A stretch of DNA of 64,000 nt, taken from positions 295,124,059 through 295,188,058 of the forward strand of contig NC_057814.1 in assembly GCF_018294505.1 (NCBI RefSeq), read 5' to 3'. Each line of letters opens with the position of its first letter. Within the stretch, counting starts at the first letter, position 1. The notes beneath the pieces were generated by a model that saw only the letters and a list, made by a program, of their open reading frames with translations, had not been told where the DNA came from and did not search any database. Source of the stretch: Triticum aestivum. Its lineage: Eukaryota; Streptophyta; Magnoliopsida; Poales; Poaceae. Below are positions 23,819 through 34,885 of the stretch, piece after piece. Position numbers and translations under genes: made by a program.

Positions 23819-24626
23819 TGGGAAGGGGGCACCCTAGAACACACAAGTTGATCTTTTAGCCGTGTGCGGTGCCCCCCTCCGCAGTTACACACCTCGGTCA
23901 TATCGTCTTAGTGCTTAGGCGAAGCCCTGCGCCGGTAACTTCATCATCACCGTCGCCACACCGTCATGCTGACGGAACTCTTCCTCGGCCTCAACTGGAT
24001 CAAGAGTTTGAGGGACGTCACCGAGCTGAACGTGTGCTGATCGCGGAGATGCCGTACGTTCGGTACTTGGATCGGTTGGATTGTGAAGAAGTTCGACTAC
24101 ATCAACCGCGTTACTAAACGCTTCCGCTTTTGGTCTAGGAGGGTACGTAGACACACTCTCCCCGCTCGCTGCTATGCTTCTCCTAGATAGATCTTGCGTG
24201 ATCGTAGGATTTTTTTTGAAATACTACGTTCCCCAACAATGTCAACATATATCTTGTTGGACTAATACTTTTATCTAGTATACTTCAAATGAGTTCAAGA
24301 ATGGCGTGGTGGGGACAAGAGGACGTGGAACCCCTTCAAAATGCTAAGGACAAAGACTGGCAAAAGCTCAAGACTCTTCATTTTCATTTTAGTGATCCAA
24401 GATCACATTGATTCCATAGGAAAGCCAATACTATTAAAAGGGGATGAGGCGTTGCTTAATGGTCTACTTGCTCAAAGTGCTTAGTGATATTGCTCCAAAA
24501 CCCTCAGCCAATTTCTCATTTCCACATATGTCCAAAACCTAAAGTCAAACTCGGCCCCACCAATTAGATCTATCCGGCGCCGCCGAATTCATTTGACCTA
24601 GCCACTGCCAGAAACCCTAGACAATT

Positions 24627-24914
24627 CAGTCTCACCGATAGGGATCTCGGTCTCACCGAGATGGCCTTGCAAACTCTCTGTTACCCGTTGTAATTATTTC
24701 AGTCTCACCGAAATGTGAAATCGGTCCCACCGAGTTTGCTTGACCAACTCTCTGTTTGCTCTTTGCTGAAATCAGTCTCACCGAGATGAGGTTTTGCCCT
24801 AACCCTAACACATCGGTCCCACCGAGTTGATCATGTCGGTCCCACCGAGATTCCTAACGTTCACATTTTGAACTAAATCGGCCTCACCGAGTTCTTCTAT
24901 TCGGTCTGACCGAG
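24627..24914 (+). repeat. Nine copies of a palindromic CGGT-NNN-ACCG motif
   Basis: Units resembling CTCGGTCTCACCGAG occur near 24627, 24646, 24699, 24721, 24771, 24812, 24836, 24878 and 24901. Each folds back on itself with a 3-base loop. Clusters of conserved palindromes upstream of the core promoter are known in Sirevirus LTRs; they are probably cis-acting transcription elements. Confidence 0.85.
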
Positions 24915-24954
24915 TTGGGTCAAATGTGTGTAACAGTTGGATTTTGTGTGGAGG

Positions 24955-24964
24955 CTATATATAC
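24955..24964 (+). promoter_or_regulatory. TATA box of copia-2 LTR
   Basis: CTATATATAC, 40 bases after the last palindrome unit. Confidence 0.72.
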
Positions 24965-25767
24965 CCCTCCACCCCTTCTCCATTGAAGAGAGAGCCATCA
25001 GAATGTGGCTACACTTTCACTACTCATTTTCTGAGAGATAACCACCTACTCATGTGGCGAGACCAAGACATTCCAATCCAACCACAAGAATCTTGATCTC
25101 TAGCCTTCCCCAAGTTGCTTTCCACTCAAATCATCTTTTCACCATAGCCAAATCTGTGAGAGAGAGTTGAGTGTTGGGGAGACTATCATTTGAAGCACAT
25201 GAGCAAGGAGTTCATCATCATCACACCATCTATTAGCTTCTGGAGACTGGTGTCTCCTAGATTGGTTAGGTGTCATTTGGGAGCCTCCGACAAGATTGTG
25301 GAGTTGAACCAAGAGTTTGTAAGGGCAAGGAGATCGCCTACTTCGTGAAGATCTACCCGAATGAGGCAAGTCCTTCGTGGGCGATGGCCATGGTGGGATA
25401 GACAAGGTTGCTTCTTCGTGGACCCTTCGTGGGTGGAGCCCTCCGTGGACTCGCGCAACCGTTACCCTTCGTGGGTTGAAGTCTCCATCAACGTGGATGT
25501 ACGATAGCACCGCCTATCGGAACCACGCCAAAAATCTCCGCGTCTACATTGCGTTTGCACACTCCAATCCCATCCCTTTAGTTTCTTGCAATTAGCATGC
25601 TTTACTCTTTCTGCTGCTCATACTCTTGCCATGCTTGCTTGAAATGTATTGTGAATGCTTAAACTTGTGCTAAAAATCCACCTCAACTTGAAGAACTTAA
25701 AACTGCTACTTTTGCTTGTTGAGTGTCTAATCACCCCCTCTAGAAACCTGTTCTCGATCCTTTTAAT

Positions 25768-25779
25768 TGGTATCAGAGC
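25768..25779 (+). other. Primer binding site of copia-2 (initiator Met tRNA)
   Basis: TGGTATCAGAGC, an exact match to the plant initiator tRNA-Met complement. Confidence 0.9.
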
Positions 25780-28700
25780 ATTGGTCTCCATTGCTTTGGT
25801 TTAATCACCATTGGAGTAAGATGGACGAGTCTACGATTGGGAGTATTAGACGTAGAGTGCCTATGCTTGACAGAGAGTTCTATAGTGCTTGGAAAAATTG
25901 AGATGCTTGAGATTTTCAAGGAATACAACTTTAACAAGTACATTGCTAGCCCTTGTGCGCCTCCTATTGATTCCTTGCATCCTACCCCTGATGAGTATCT
26001 TGACATGACCCGCAATCTTAGAGGTATTGATCTTATCATTAGAGGATTGCCTAGAAATTTGCTTGTATGCTTGCCTACATTTGAATGCGTTTATACCATA
26101 TGGAGATACCTTGAGGAGCGCTTTCCAAACTATTCCTTGAAAAATCTAGATGAGATTCTTAAAAAGTCCATTGCTTTTCATAAAATGCATCCTAGTGATC
26201 CTAAATTTGGTGATTGTCTATTTGAGCTTCGTGACCTCATGCGTGCCAAAGGAGATGTTGGAGTCATTAGTAGCATCATTTCTCAAGTCATTAGAATCCA
26301 TAAAGATGCACATTGTCATGGTCATAAATCTAATGAATCACTCTCTCTAGGTGATGATCAATCACAAGACGATGTTGAACATGGATATTATGATGAGGAT
26401 GATATTAGTGACTTTGATCTTGATGAGTTAATGAGACACTTTGTTCTTATGGCTAACCTTCATGGTTACATGGCCGGAGGAAAGGAATGGGTTCTTGATA
26501 GTGGATGTACCGATCACAAGGATATGTTTCGAGAGCTTGCTAAAAATGATGGTCCCCGAAAGTATGTCACTTTTGGTGATAACTCAGAGGGTAAGGTGGC
26601 CATCTCACATGACAGCTCTATCCAAAATGTTATGCTCATTGAATCTCTTGGCTATAATCTACTTTCCGTATCTAGACTAGCCAATTTCGGTTTCGATGTT
26701 CTATTCACTGAGGCAGATTGCTAAGTGTTTCGAAGAGATAATCATAATATGGTCTTTATCGGTATACGTAGAGGTAATCTATACATTGTTGACTTCACTA
26801 AAAGAGCTCAACCTCGAACTTGCTTAATTGCTAAATCTTCTAAAGGTTGGTTGTGGCATAGAAGGTTAGGTCACGTGGGCATGCGAAATCTTGATCAGCT
26901 TATTAAAGGTGATCATATCCTTGGTGTTAAAGATGTTATATTTGACAAGGATAGACTTTGCAGTGCTTGTCAAGCAGGAAAACAAGTTGGAGGAAGCCAT
27001 GCCGTGAAGAACATCATGACCACGAGAAGACCGCTCGAGCTACTTCATATGGATCTTTTTGGTCCCAACACCTACAAGAGTCTCGGTGGTAACTCGTTCG
27101 GATTGGTCATTGTTGATAATTTTTCAAGATTTACGTGGGTGTTCTTTCTTGATGATAAATCGCAGGTCCAAAAGATCTTCAAGAACTTCACTAGGAAGGC
27201 CCAAAATCAATTTAAAGTGAAGATCAAGAAAGTTCGGAGAGACAACGGAATAGAGTTCAAGAACGCCAATGTGTATACTGTTCTTGACAAAGAAGGGATT
27301 TCACATGATTTCTCAGCTACGTACATACCTCAACAAAATGGAGTTGTTGAGAGGAAGAATCGAACACTTATTGAGATGGCGTGAATGATGCTTGATGAAT
27401 ACAAGACGCCAAAACACTTTTGGGCGGAAGCGGTTGAGATAGCTTGTCATGCAACAAATCGACTATATCTTCATAAGCTTCTCGGCAAGACGACATACGA
27501 GCTTCTCACAGGTAACAAACCCCAAGTTGGATACTTTCAAGTATTCAGCTCAAAGTGTTACATTCTTGATAAGCATCATCGTTCGAAATTTGCCCCTAAA
27601 TCTCATGAAGGTTTCCTACTCAGTTATGGCTCAAACTCCCACATTTACCGTGTCTACAAGAATTTCACCCGAAAGGTTGAAGAGACGGTAGATGTGAAGT
27701 TTGATGAATCTAACGGCTCGCAAGTAGAGCAATTGCCAATTGATGTAGGAGATAAAGATCCTTCGGAAGCAATTCAAGACTTGTCTATTGGCAAGATTCT
27801 CCCAACAGAGGTGAAGGAGAGTACCTCATCCGTTCAAGTGGAAGCCTCAACTTCACGACAAGGTGAATAACAAGTTGACTTGGAGGCATCCACAAGTGGA
27901 ACACGTCAAGATGAAGGAAACGAGGAAGTACAACAAGATGAACCTCATCGACCTCCTTCTCCACCTCCACAAGAGAACAACAACGCCAACAACAATGAAG
28001 AAGGACAAGAAGAAATAACAAGAAGAAGAAGATAATGAAGAGGATGTTCCACCCCGACCCAAACAAAAGCTCTCACAAGTCAGTCTCAAGAGATCATCCT
28101 GTCGAACAAATCTTTGATGATATTCAAACCGGGAGAATTACTCGCTCTAAAACTCGTTTGGCTAACTTTTGTGAACATTACTCATTCATTTCTAGTATTG
28201 AACCTATGAAGGTTGAAGAAGCTCTTGATGATCTGGATTGGGTGAATGCTATGCATGAAGAGCTACACAATTTCGAGAGGAATCAAGTGTGGACATTGGT
28301 AGAAAAGCCGGACGACAACAAAAATGTCATTGGAACCAAGTGGGTGTTTCAGAATAAGCAAGATGAGGATGGACAAGTTGTACGCAACAAGGCCTGTCTC
28401 GTTGCCCAAGGCTACACTCAAGTCGAAGGTACGGACTATGGTGAGACATATGCCCCCGTTGCTAGACTTGAGTCCATACGCATCTTACTTGCTTACGCCA
28501 ATGACCATGATATCACCTTATACCAAAATGGACATTAAAAGTGCTTTTCTAAATGGTGAAATTGAGGAGGAAGTCTATGTTAAAAAACCTCCCGGCTTTG
28601 TTAATCCTAAGAAACCTAATCATGTTTACAAACTTCACAAAGCTCTTTATGGACTTAAACAAGCTCCTAGAGCATGGTATAAATGCTTGACCAAGTTTCT

Positions 28701-29387
28701 TATTGAAAAAGGCTTTGAAATTGGGAAGATTGACTCTACACCTTTTTACTAAAAGAGTTAATGGTGAATTATTTGTGTGCCAAATTTATGTGGATAATAT
28801 CAAATTTGGTTCGACTAACCCCCATTTTAGTGAAAAGTTTGGAAGGCTAATGTCGGAGAAGTTTGAGATGTCTATGATGAGTGAACTCAAATTCTTTCTT
28901 GGTTTGCAAATCAAGCAAACTAAGGAAGATACCTTTGTTTCTCAAACAAAGTACACCAAGGACCTTTTCAAGAAGTTCAACATGCAAGAAAGCAAAGGTA
29001 TGAAAACACCCATGCCTACTAGTGGACATATTGACTTGACTAAGGATGGCAAACCGGTTGACCAAAAGGTTTACCACTCTATTATTGGTTCATTGGTATT
29101 TCTATGTGCCTCCCGTCCTGATATTATGCTTAGTGTGTGCATGATATCAAGCGGCCCCTAAAGAATGTCATCTTAAGGCTGTGAAAAGGATAGTGAGGTA
29201 CTTAATTCATACACCAAACTTTGGCATTTGGTATCCTAAGAGATCTTCTTTTGATCTTCTTGGCTACTCCGATTAGGACTATGCCGGTGACAAGGTTGAT
29301 AGAAGGTCCACTTCGGGTACTTGTCAATTTCTTGGTAGATCTCTTGTGTCTTGGTCCTCCAAGAAACAAAACTCGATATCCTTATCC

Positions 29388-29392
29388 ACCGC
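29388..29392. repeat. Left target site duplication of LARD-1
   Basis: ACCGC, paired with ACCTC at 34541-34545, with one mismatch. The copia-2 RNase H reading resumes correctly when LARD-1 and one copy are set aside. Confidence 0.8.
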
Positions 29393-30290
29393 TGTCAGCA
29401 TTCTGGGAACGGGGGTGCCCAAACTTGCCTGCTTGCGGCCCGCGAGCGTGGCTCCATCAACGGCCTGGCACGGCCCAGCTTCTGCAGCGACAACTCAAGA
29501 CCCTCGTGAGAGGCCAAGCCTCGCGATGCGGACGACCCCAAGACCTCCCTGGGGGCAGTCTTACTAGGCTGGCTCCCGAGGAGCAGAGATATCTATGCAA
29601 GGGGCACCTCGCGAGGTTCACGTGACGTGAGCCATGACGACCAAGGCCAGGCGGGTGCCAGCGGGCGCAGTGTACCAGTTTCCTCTTTAGTGCTAAGGAG
29701 GCAAGCGCAGGTGCGGGGTCCCAAGGCATCAGGCAAAGGTTTCCATATCGATGCAACAAGACCAAGACCGCCAGGATGACAGGACGGATGTCATCACAGA
29801 GCCCCCATCAGCGTCATCACCAGAGCCTTTGGTAGGCGAAGACCACCTTTTGTCAGGATAGCTTGTACTAGTTGTCCCCCTTCAAAGTTGGCCGTTGTGG
29901 GATCCCTTCCCGCCTAACATTTGGGAAGAAGACCAAGGCCACTATAAATAGGACTTATCCACCACCATAGCAGGGAGGATGGTAGATGGATCATTCGGAC
30001 CTCCCTCACACACACCAGCTCATCGAGCTCAAGAACACCTCACCTCCTGAGGCTGTTCATCCACTATACTAGTTCATCCTCAGCCCCTCGAGGCAATCCA
30101 CCACACACTGGAGTAGGGTATTACACCGCAAGGTGGCCCGAACCAGTATAAACCCATGTGTCTCTTGTTCTTTGGGATCGTCGAGCTAGGCCGTGGGATC
30201 ATTGAGCGAGCGAGCTAGGGAGAGAGTGTTCTTCGTGCGCACCCCAGAGTTCGAACCTCACAAGGGTTTGCCGGAACCCGTAATCCAACA
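29393..30290 (+). repeat. LARD-1 5' LTR (898 bp)
   Basis: Starts TGTCAGCATTCTGGG and ends AATCCAACA. It has the same length as the 3' copy at 33643 and only scattered differences from it. Confidence 0.93.
29943..29950 (+). promoter_or_regulatory. TATA box of LARD-1 5' LTR
   Basis: TATAAATA; repeated at 34193-34200 in the 3' LTR. Confidence 0.7.
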
Positions 30291-30310
30291 TTTGGCGTGC
30301 TAGGTAGAGG
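30291..30310 (+). other. Primer binding site-like sequence of LARD-1
   Basis: TTTGGCGTGCTAGGTAGAGG directly follows the LTR. It starts TGGCG like the PBS of element F and of many Tat-type gypsy elements; the tRNA is not identified. Confidence 0.55.
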
Positions 30311-30605
30311 TGCGCCTAAGCCCCTCTTCCGTCAATCGACCCGCCGACACCCCGCGGTTTTGATGTCTGACGACCCGAAAACTCACGCCGACCATTGGGC
30401 TGCTTGGCCCGTCCGGGCGGCGCCGTCCTCCCAAGAAGACATCAACTCCGCACTCCAGGCGGCCCGCACACCGCCGAACACCGCCGGGCACGGGCGGTGC
30501 GGACCGGCGCCCTCCACCCTCGCGCCGCGGTGCACGCGCGCCACCACGCGATCTTCAGGCTACGTTGCGGCAACGGAACCGCACACCCGACGGGAGTAGG
30601 CGAAC

Positions 30606-31331
30606 ATGCGAGCCGCGCTCATCGTGGCGCGGGAGCTGCTGCGATGCCGGCTGGAGGAGAGCAGCCGCGATACGCTGCTGGAGCGCGTCGCCGAGCTGCT
30701 GGACGCTGCCTCCAGAGGTACGTCGCCTTTCTGCTCATTGCCCATGCCTCAGGTTGTGGCAGAAGCGCGCGCGAGGCCCTGGCGAGCTCGCGCGCCCCTT
30801 GGAGCGCAAGGGGGACCCGACAACACCAACATAGACCCCGGCGCAGCTCGTCCTGCCGCGACGGCGCCATCGCCAGGAGGGAGAAGCGGCAACGGACCAC
30901 CACGAGGATGCACTGGAGTGCCATCCAGCGGCCACCAGGGCCAGGCGCCATGGCTAGTGGCTCAAGGCGCGGGGCACCCAGGCGATGGCTCCGGGAGGGT
31001 GACCGGGGACGCCTACGTGCCCCGCATGATGAACCAGGAGTACATGCCGGGGGAAGGCTTCAACCTATTCCCCGAGCCAGGACGGGAGGGTGGAACGCCT
31101 GAAGCGGGGGCCTTCCACGAGTCACCCGGAGACTTCGCCAACCCCTTCAGCGACGACGACGGCGGTGTACAACCAGTATCTCGGGAGAAAGTTTACGCTA
31201 ACCATGGGCTGCAGGTGAACCAGACCACAGCAGCAGTCGGAGACCCCAGGGCGATGGCTCCACCCCCGGTGGGAGTGGTGCACTGGCGGCTACGCGGCAG
31301 GGGCCTGGAGCAAGGCGCTACACGGAGGTAG
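30606..31331 (+). CDS. LARD-1 sense ORF of unknown function (241 aa)
   Basis: Open from MRAALIVARELL to the stop at 31331. The N-terminus (about residues 1-40) looks alpha-helical (ARELLRCRLEESSRDTLLERV). The rest is rich in Gly, Pro and Ala and probably disordered; a short part (VPRMMNQEYMPGEGFNLFPEPG, about 150-172) looks less random. There is no zinc knuckle, capsid motif or enzyme motif. Its place just after the PBS suggests a remnant Gag N-terminus, but this is only positional. GC-rich sequence favours chance open frames, so it may not be a gene. Confidence 0.4.
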   Translation: MRAALIVARELLRCRLEESSRDTLLERVAELLDAASRGTSPFCSLPMPQVVAEARARPWRARAPLGAQGGPDNTNIDPGAARPAATAPSPGGRSGNGPPRGCTGVPSSGHQGQAPWLVAQGAGHPGDGSGRVTGDAYVPRMMNQEYMPGEGFNLFPEPGREGGTPEAGAFHESPGDFANPFSDDDGGVQPVSREKVYANHGLQVNQTTAAVGDPRAMAPPPVGVVHWRLRGRGLEQGATRR

Positions 31332-32457
31332 GTCCTCTACCTGGGGAGGCGCCGACGATCCCTTCCCCCGGCAGAGGGCCCGTGGTCACCGAGGGTGCCG
31401 CCAGCGTCCCCTTTGCCCCTTGGCCTCTTCCTGGTTTCCGGACGCCCCAACAGTGGTCGGGGTTGGCGTAGGGTGGGGCCCTCATCTGGCGATTTGAAGC
31501 AAGGCTCACGCCTGTGAAGGTCTCCGCTCGTGACACTCTCACGTAATAATGAGTGGGGCTGTACACGCCCCGGAGTCTCCGGAGTGCCGCCCTCGGGCCT
31601 CAGGGGCTCCCTCCCACGTCCTAGTGGCAGCACTGAGCTACGCGCTGGTGAGAAGACTAGACTAGGTGCCGGACGCGGCTGTTCATTTGCTTTCTGTAGC
31701 TGGTTTGCAACCTTTTAGTGAAATTTGGAGTTCTGGCGTTTCCCGATTGCTTGGTTGAGTTCCCTTTTTTCTCTCCTCCTTCGCTCGCTTCTTTGTTTTG
31801 CGCTAGGGAGGACGACAGTTGCCCGACACTCTCCCTCGTGCGTCTCGCGCGGGGGCTTGGCAGGTTTGTGCGTGCGCTGGGCTAGCCTAAACCACGGACA
31901 CACCTCGCCAAAGCCCTGTCGCTCCAGAGCTTCGGCTCCATTGATTTTCGCAAGGCGCCCTCGATTGAGCTCGTGATTGGCGCACCCTCCTAAGTCCGTG
32001 CCCCACGGGTACTGTGGCGTGGTGCACTAGGCCATGACTAGCCCATGCCCGAGGGCGCGCGCAAGAAAGGATAAGGCACACGACAGATGTCCTAACAAAT
32101 TCTGTAGTTTTGTGACGCCTCCCGAGGTCAACGGCTCCTGAGTCGGCAACAAGGAGGCCTCACCAGGTGTCAGAAGGCGCGCCCTCACGAGACAGGAAAC
32201 TACCTCGGGTGCATCAAGCTAAGTTATCCCTTTACGTCTACATAGAGGACGAATGCCACAACACATAGAGGACGATTGCCACAACACAACACAGAAACAA
32301 TAAACATAGCATAGCGGCATGAAAATCACAGTTCATTACACTCCCTCGCAGGGCCCCATACTTGTTTCTTGAAATTCAGGAAGAAAGGAAAGGACGAGCA
32401 TAAGCAGCACACACCCGCAGCAGCTCTCGAGGGCCGGCTCCCAGCGCCCCCCCGGAC
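31332..32457. other. LARD-1 internal stretch without a recognised gene
   Basis: No protein motif or repeat structure is seen on either strand. The part nearest 32457 would be the 3' untranslated region of the antisense B3-like gene. Confidence 0.55.
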
Positions 32458-33300
32458 TCAGCCGGAGCCCTCCTCGCGCTTCACCGGAGCACGGCGACGG
32501 GACGACCCGCCACCGTCCTCAAAGCGAGCCCGCCGATGTGGCGGCTGGTCGTAGCCACCGCTGCCGGAGCTCTCGCTGGAGGAGGAGCCACCACCGCTGG
32601 GCGAGCCACGGCCGTCGCCAAGAGTGAGCTCGCCCATGGCGTCGTTGCGGCCGTCGTCAAGGCCGAGCTCGTCATCGTCGCCGCTTTCTTCGGGGCAGCA
32701 CCCTGCGCGGCGACCATCTTCCCCAAAAACCCTCATGAAGAGGGTCGCGGCGCCATCATACTTGAAGTGGAGGGTACACAGCCTACTCAGGACGTGCGCG
32801 CGGGCAAATGTCTACCAGCCGCAAGCCAGGGCCACGTTGCCCACGACGGAGACCTCCACCGCGACCCACGAAGCCTTTCTGCAGCAACCGTCGGCCTGGA
32901 GCCAGAGGCCGTCAAGACTCCTGGCCGGCAGTTCGCCGGCAAAGGAGCGTAGAAGCTGGAGCCAGGTGCCAGCCGGATTCTCCGACCACACGACGAACTC
33001 CGGGAGCACCTCCACTGAATGGAAGCGTGGCCGAGGAGGCCAGGGGACCACGGCACACCTCCCCTCGGTGCAAGGGCTGCTCCATCTGGAGCGACCCTCG
33101 CCATGGGAGGAGACACGGCTGCGGCCGCCGAGGACGACGCCGGTCCCTGATTGAGTATGACTGCACCCCCGAGGAGCCATGGCAGGGGTCGCGGCGTGCT
33201 TACGGGGATGGCCTCGCCCCCTCTTGGTCGGCGGCGAGCCGGGACCCTCCTGGCAAGCCTTCCCCTTCTCCACGGCCGAGAACCTCTTCGTTGGCGCCAT
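32458..33300 (-). pseudogene. Antisense B3-domain-like gene with AT-hook-like motif, one nonsense codon
   Basis: Frame of 281 codons from MAPTKRFSAVEKGKA at 33300 to the stop at 32458, broken only by TAG at 32812-32814 (codon 163). Residues 27-35 (RGRGHPRKH) resemble an AT-hook whose central R is H. Residues about 93-190 have the B3 plant DNA-binding pattern: a strand pair around SVEVLPEFVVW, then SWVAVEVSVVGNVALACGW, the stop, and after it TFARA, a turn, LHFKYDGAATLFMRVF. The tail is acidic and Ser/Gly-rich (GDDDELGLDDG), ending in a basic KREEGSG. B3 domains occur in plant transcription factors such as ARF, RAV and REM types; DNA binding in the nucleus is inferred from this. It reads against the element, just inside the 3' LTR, and has its own TATA box. 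It could be a captured host gene or a long-standing element gene. Confidence 0.7.
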
Positions 33301-33390
33301 AGGAAGGCAGCAAGGCGGCGAGGCAAGGAGGAAGAAGGAGAAGCAGGCGGCGTGAAGAAGGAGATGAGCAACAGGGGCTCTGCCCCTCCC

Positions 33391-33400
33391 TCATTTATAG
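33391..33400 (-). promoter_or_regulatory. TATA box of the antisense B3-like gene
   Basis: CTATAAATGA on the minus strand, about 90 bases upstream of the ATG at 33300. Spacing suits a short 5' leader. Confidence 0.68.
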
Positions 33401-33627
33401 CCTGGAGAAGGCCAACCGCGGCCTCCATGATCACAGGTAATGATGGTTTTCTCCTGCATGCAGCAGGGTCTCGTCAAGTCGAATGGTTGTCGAGGCAGCG
33501 TGGGGAAGCGGAGACACCCACATCCCATCAATCGCCACACATCAATCAAGGCCGCAGGCGGTTGGAGGCCGTGGCGCTCTGCACTTGCCCTTTGGCTTCG
33601 CCTCGAAGCCAAGTTCGAGCGCGCCTA

Positions 33628-33642
33628 GGGCCCGGGGGGTAC
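33628..33642 (+). other. Polypurine tract of LARD-1
   Basis: GGGCCCGGGGGGTAC touches the 3' LTR. The reverse complement of a very similar tract precedes the G and H LTRs. Confidence 0.75.
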
Positions 33643-34540
33643 TATCGGCGTTCTGGGAAAGGGGGTGCCCAGACTTGCCTGCTTGCGGCCCGCGAGCGTG
33701 GCTCCATCAACGGCCTGGCACAGCCCAGCTTCGGCAGCAACAGCTCAAGACCCTCGCAAGGGGCCAAGCCTCGCGAGGCGGACGACCCCAAGACCTCCCT
33801 GGGGGCAGTCTTACTAGGCTGGCTCTCGAGGAGCGGAGCTATCTATGCAAGGGGCACCTCGCGAGGTTCACGTGACGTGAGCCATGACGACCAAGGCCAG
33901 GCGGGCGCCAGCGGGTGCAGTGTACCAGTTTCCTCTTTAGTGCTAAGGAGGCAAGCGCAGGTGCGGGGTCCCGAGGCATCAGGCAAAGGTTTCCATATCG
34001 GTGCAACAGGACCAAGACCGCCAGGATGGCAGGACGGAGGTCATCACGGAGCCCACAGCAGCGTCACCACCAGAGCCTTTGGCAGGCGAAGACCAACTTT
34101 TGTCAGGATAGCTTGTACTAGTTGTCCCCCTTCAAACTTGGCCGTTGTGGGATCCCTTCCCGCCTAACATTTGGGAAGAGGACCAAGGCCACTATAAATA
34201 GGACTTTGCCACCACCATAGTGGGGAGGATGGTAGACGGATCATTCGGACCTCCCTCACACACACCAGCTCATCGAGCTCAACAACACCTCACCTCCTAA
34301 GGCTTTTCATCCACTGTAATAGTTCATCCTCAGCCCCTCGAGGCAATCCACCACACACTGGAGTAGGGTATTACACCGCAAGGTGGCCCGAACCAGTATA
34401 AACCCCCGTGTCTCTTGTTCTTTGGGTTCATCGAGCTAGGCCATGGGATCGTTGAGCGAGCGAGCTAGGGAGAGAGTGTTCTTCGTGCACACCCCAGAGT
34501 TCGAACCTCACAAGGGTTTGCCGGAACCCGTAATCCGACA
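33643..34540 (+). repeat. LARD-1 3' LTR (898 bp)
   Basis: Starts TATCGGCGTTCTGGG (first G changed to A) and ends AATCCGACA. Confidence 0.92.
34193..34200 (+). promoter_or_regulatory. TATA box of LARD-1 3' LTR
   Basis: TATAAATA at the same LTR offset as 29943. Confidence 0.65.
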
Positions 34541-34545
34541 ACCTC
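34541..34545. repeat. Right target site duplication of LARD-1
   Basis: ACCTC; see 29388-29392. Confidence 0.8.
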
Positions 34546-34885
34546 CGAAGCAGAATACATTGCCGCCGGATCATGTTGTGCTCAACTACTTTGGATGACC
34601 CAAACTCTTAAGGATTATGGGATATATGTGCAATATGTTCCATTGCTTTGTGATAATGAGAGTGCTATTAATATTGCTCACAATCCCGTGCAACATTCTC
34701 GAACTAAGCATATTGAAGTTCATCATCATTTCATTTGAGATCATGTTGCAAAGGGAGACATCAATCTTAAGAATGTTCGTACCGATAAGCAATTGGCGGA
34801 TATATTCACCAAACCGCTTGATGATAAAGTATTTTGCCGTCTGAGAGGTGAATTGAACATCATTGATGCCTCGAACTTGGAGTAG

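Larger units (their letters stand above)
14618..24238 (+). mobile_element. Composite WIS/Angela/BARE-like copia element
   Basis: Plus-strand Ty1/copia element with LTRs that start TG and end CCCCAACA, a PBS-like site, gag-pol and a PPT. Three features suggest two parents: the LTRs are strongly diverged though equal in length, the leader plus gag start occurs twice (16920-17770 and 17805-18658), and the flanks differ (TATGG before, ATGTC after). The left LTR and first leader copy would come from parent A; the second leader copy, pol and right LTR from parent B. Confidence 0.85.
22512..24238 (+). repeat. Right LTR of composite copia (1,727 bp)
   Basis: Starts TGAAGGAAATATGCCC (first bases altered from TGTTGG) and ends CCCCAACA. 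It aligns to the left LTR end to end, but with many differences, more than is usual for the two ends of one insertion. Confidence 0.92.
24240..25765 (+). repeat. copia-2 5' LTR (about 1,526 bp)
   Basis: The right edge is placed three bases before the PBS; it ends TTTTA, probably a mutated CA. No second LTR copy is available to confirm the borders. Confidence 0.65.
29393..34540 (+). mobile_element. LARD-1: non-autonomous LTR element carrying an antisense B3-like gene
   Basis: Plus-strand element of 5,148 bp with two 898-bp LTRs, a PBS-like site, a PPT and flanking duplications. I find no protease, RT, RNase H or integrase. Inside are a sense ORF of unknown type (30606-31331), about 1.1 kb without a recognisable gene, and an antisense B3-like gene next to the 3' LTR. 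Its LTRs are clearly related, at roughly four-fifths identity by eye, to those of G and H, which may supply the proteins for its movement. Confidence 0.87.
25820..34885 (+). pseudogene. copia-2 Gag-Pol, multiple stops, split by LARD-1
   Basis: Gag begins at 25820 (MDESTIGSIRRRVP) but is frameshifted within 90 bases; it is then open from 25837 to 26724. No CCHC knuckle is visible, and Gag runs almost directly into the protease (WVLDSGCTDH), so a gag segment is probably deleted. A TAA at 26722 and a TGA at 27382 interrupt integrase (WHRRLGHVG finger; DNFSRFTWVFF and YIPQQNGVVERKNRT core). RT at 28035-29161 has frameshifts, and its catalytic YVDD is YVDN at about 28786. RNase H is cut at 29392 and resumes at 34546 (EAEYIAAGSCCAQ) to the stop at 34885. 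Confidence 0.88.

Noticed and set aside
14613..24243. The composite copia as a simple insertion
   Set aside because: The flanking five bases do not match (TATGG, ATGTC), the LTRs are too different, and the leader is duplicated.
30395..31102. Second LARD-1 frame overlapping 30606-31331
   Set aside because: Arg/Gly/Ala-rich composition of a shifted GC-rich frame, with no recognisable motif; the 241-residue frame is the more plausible of the two.
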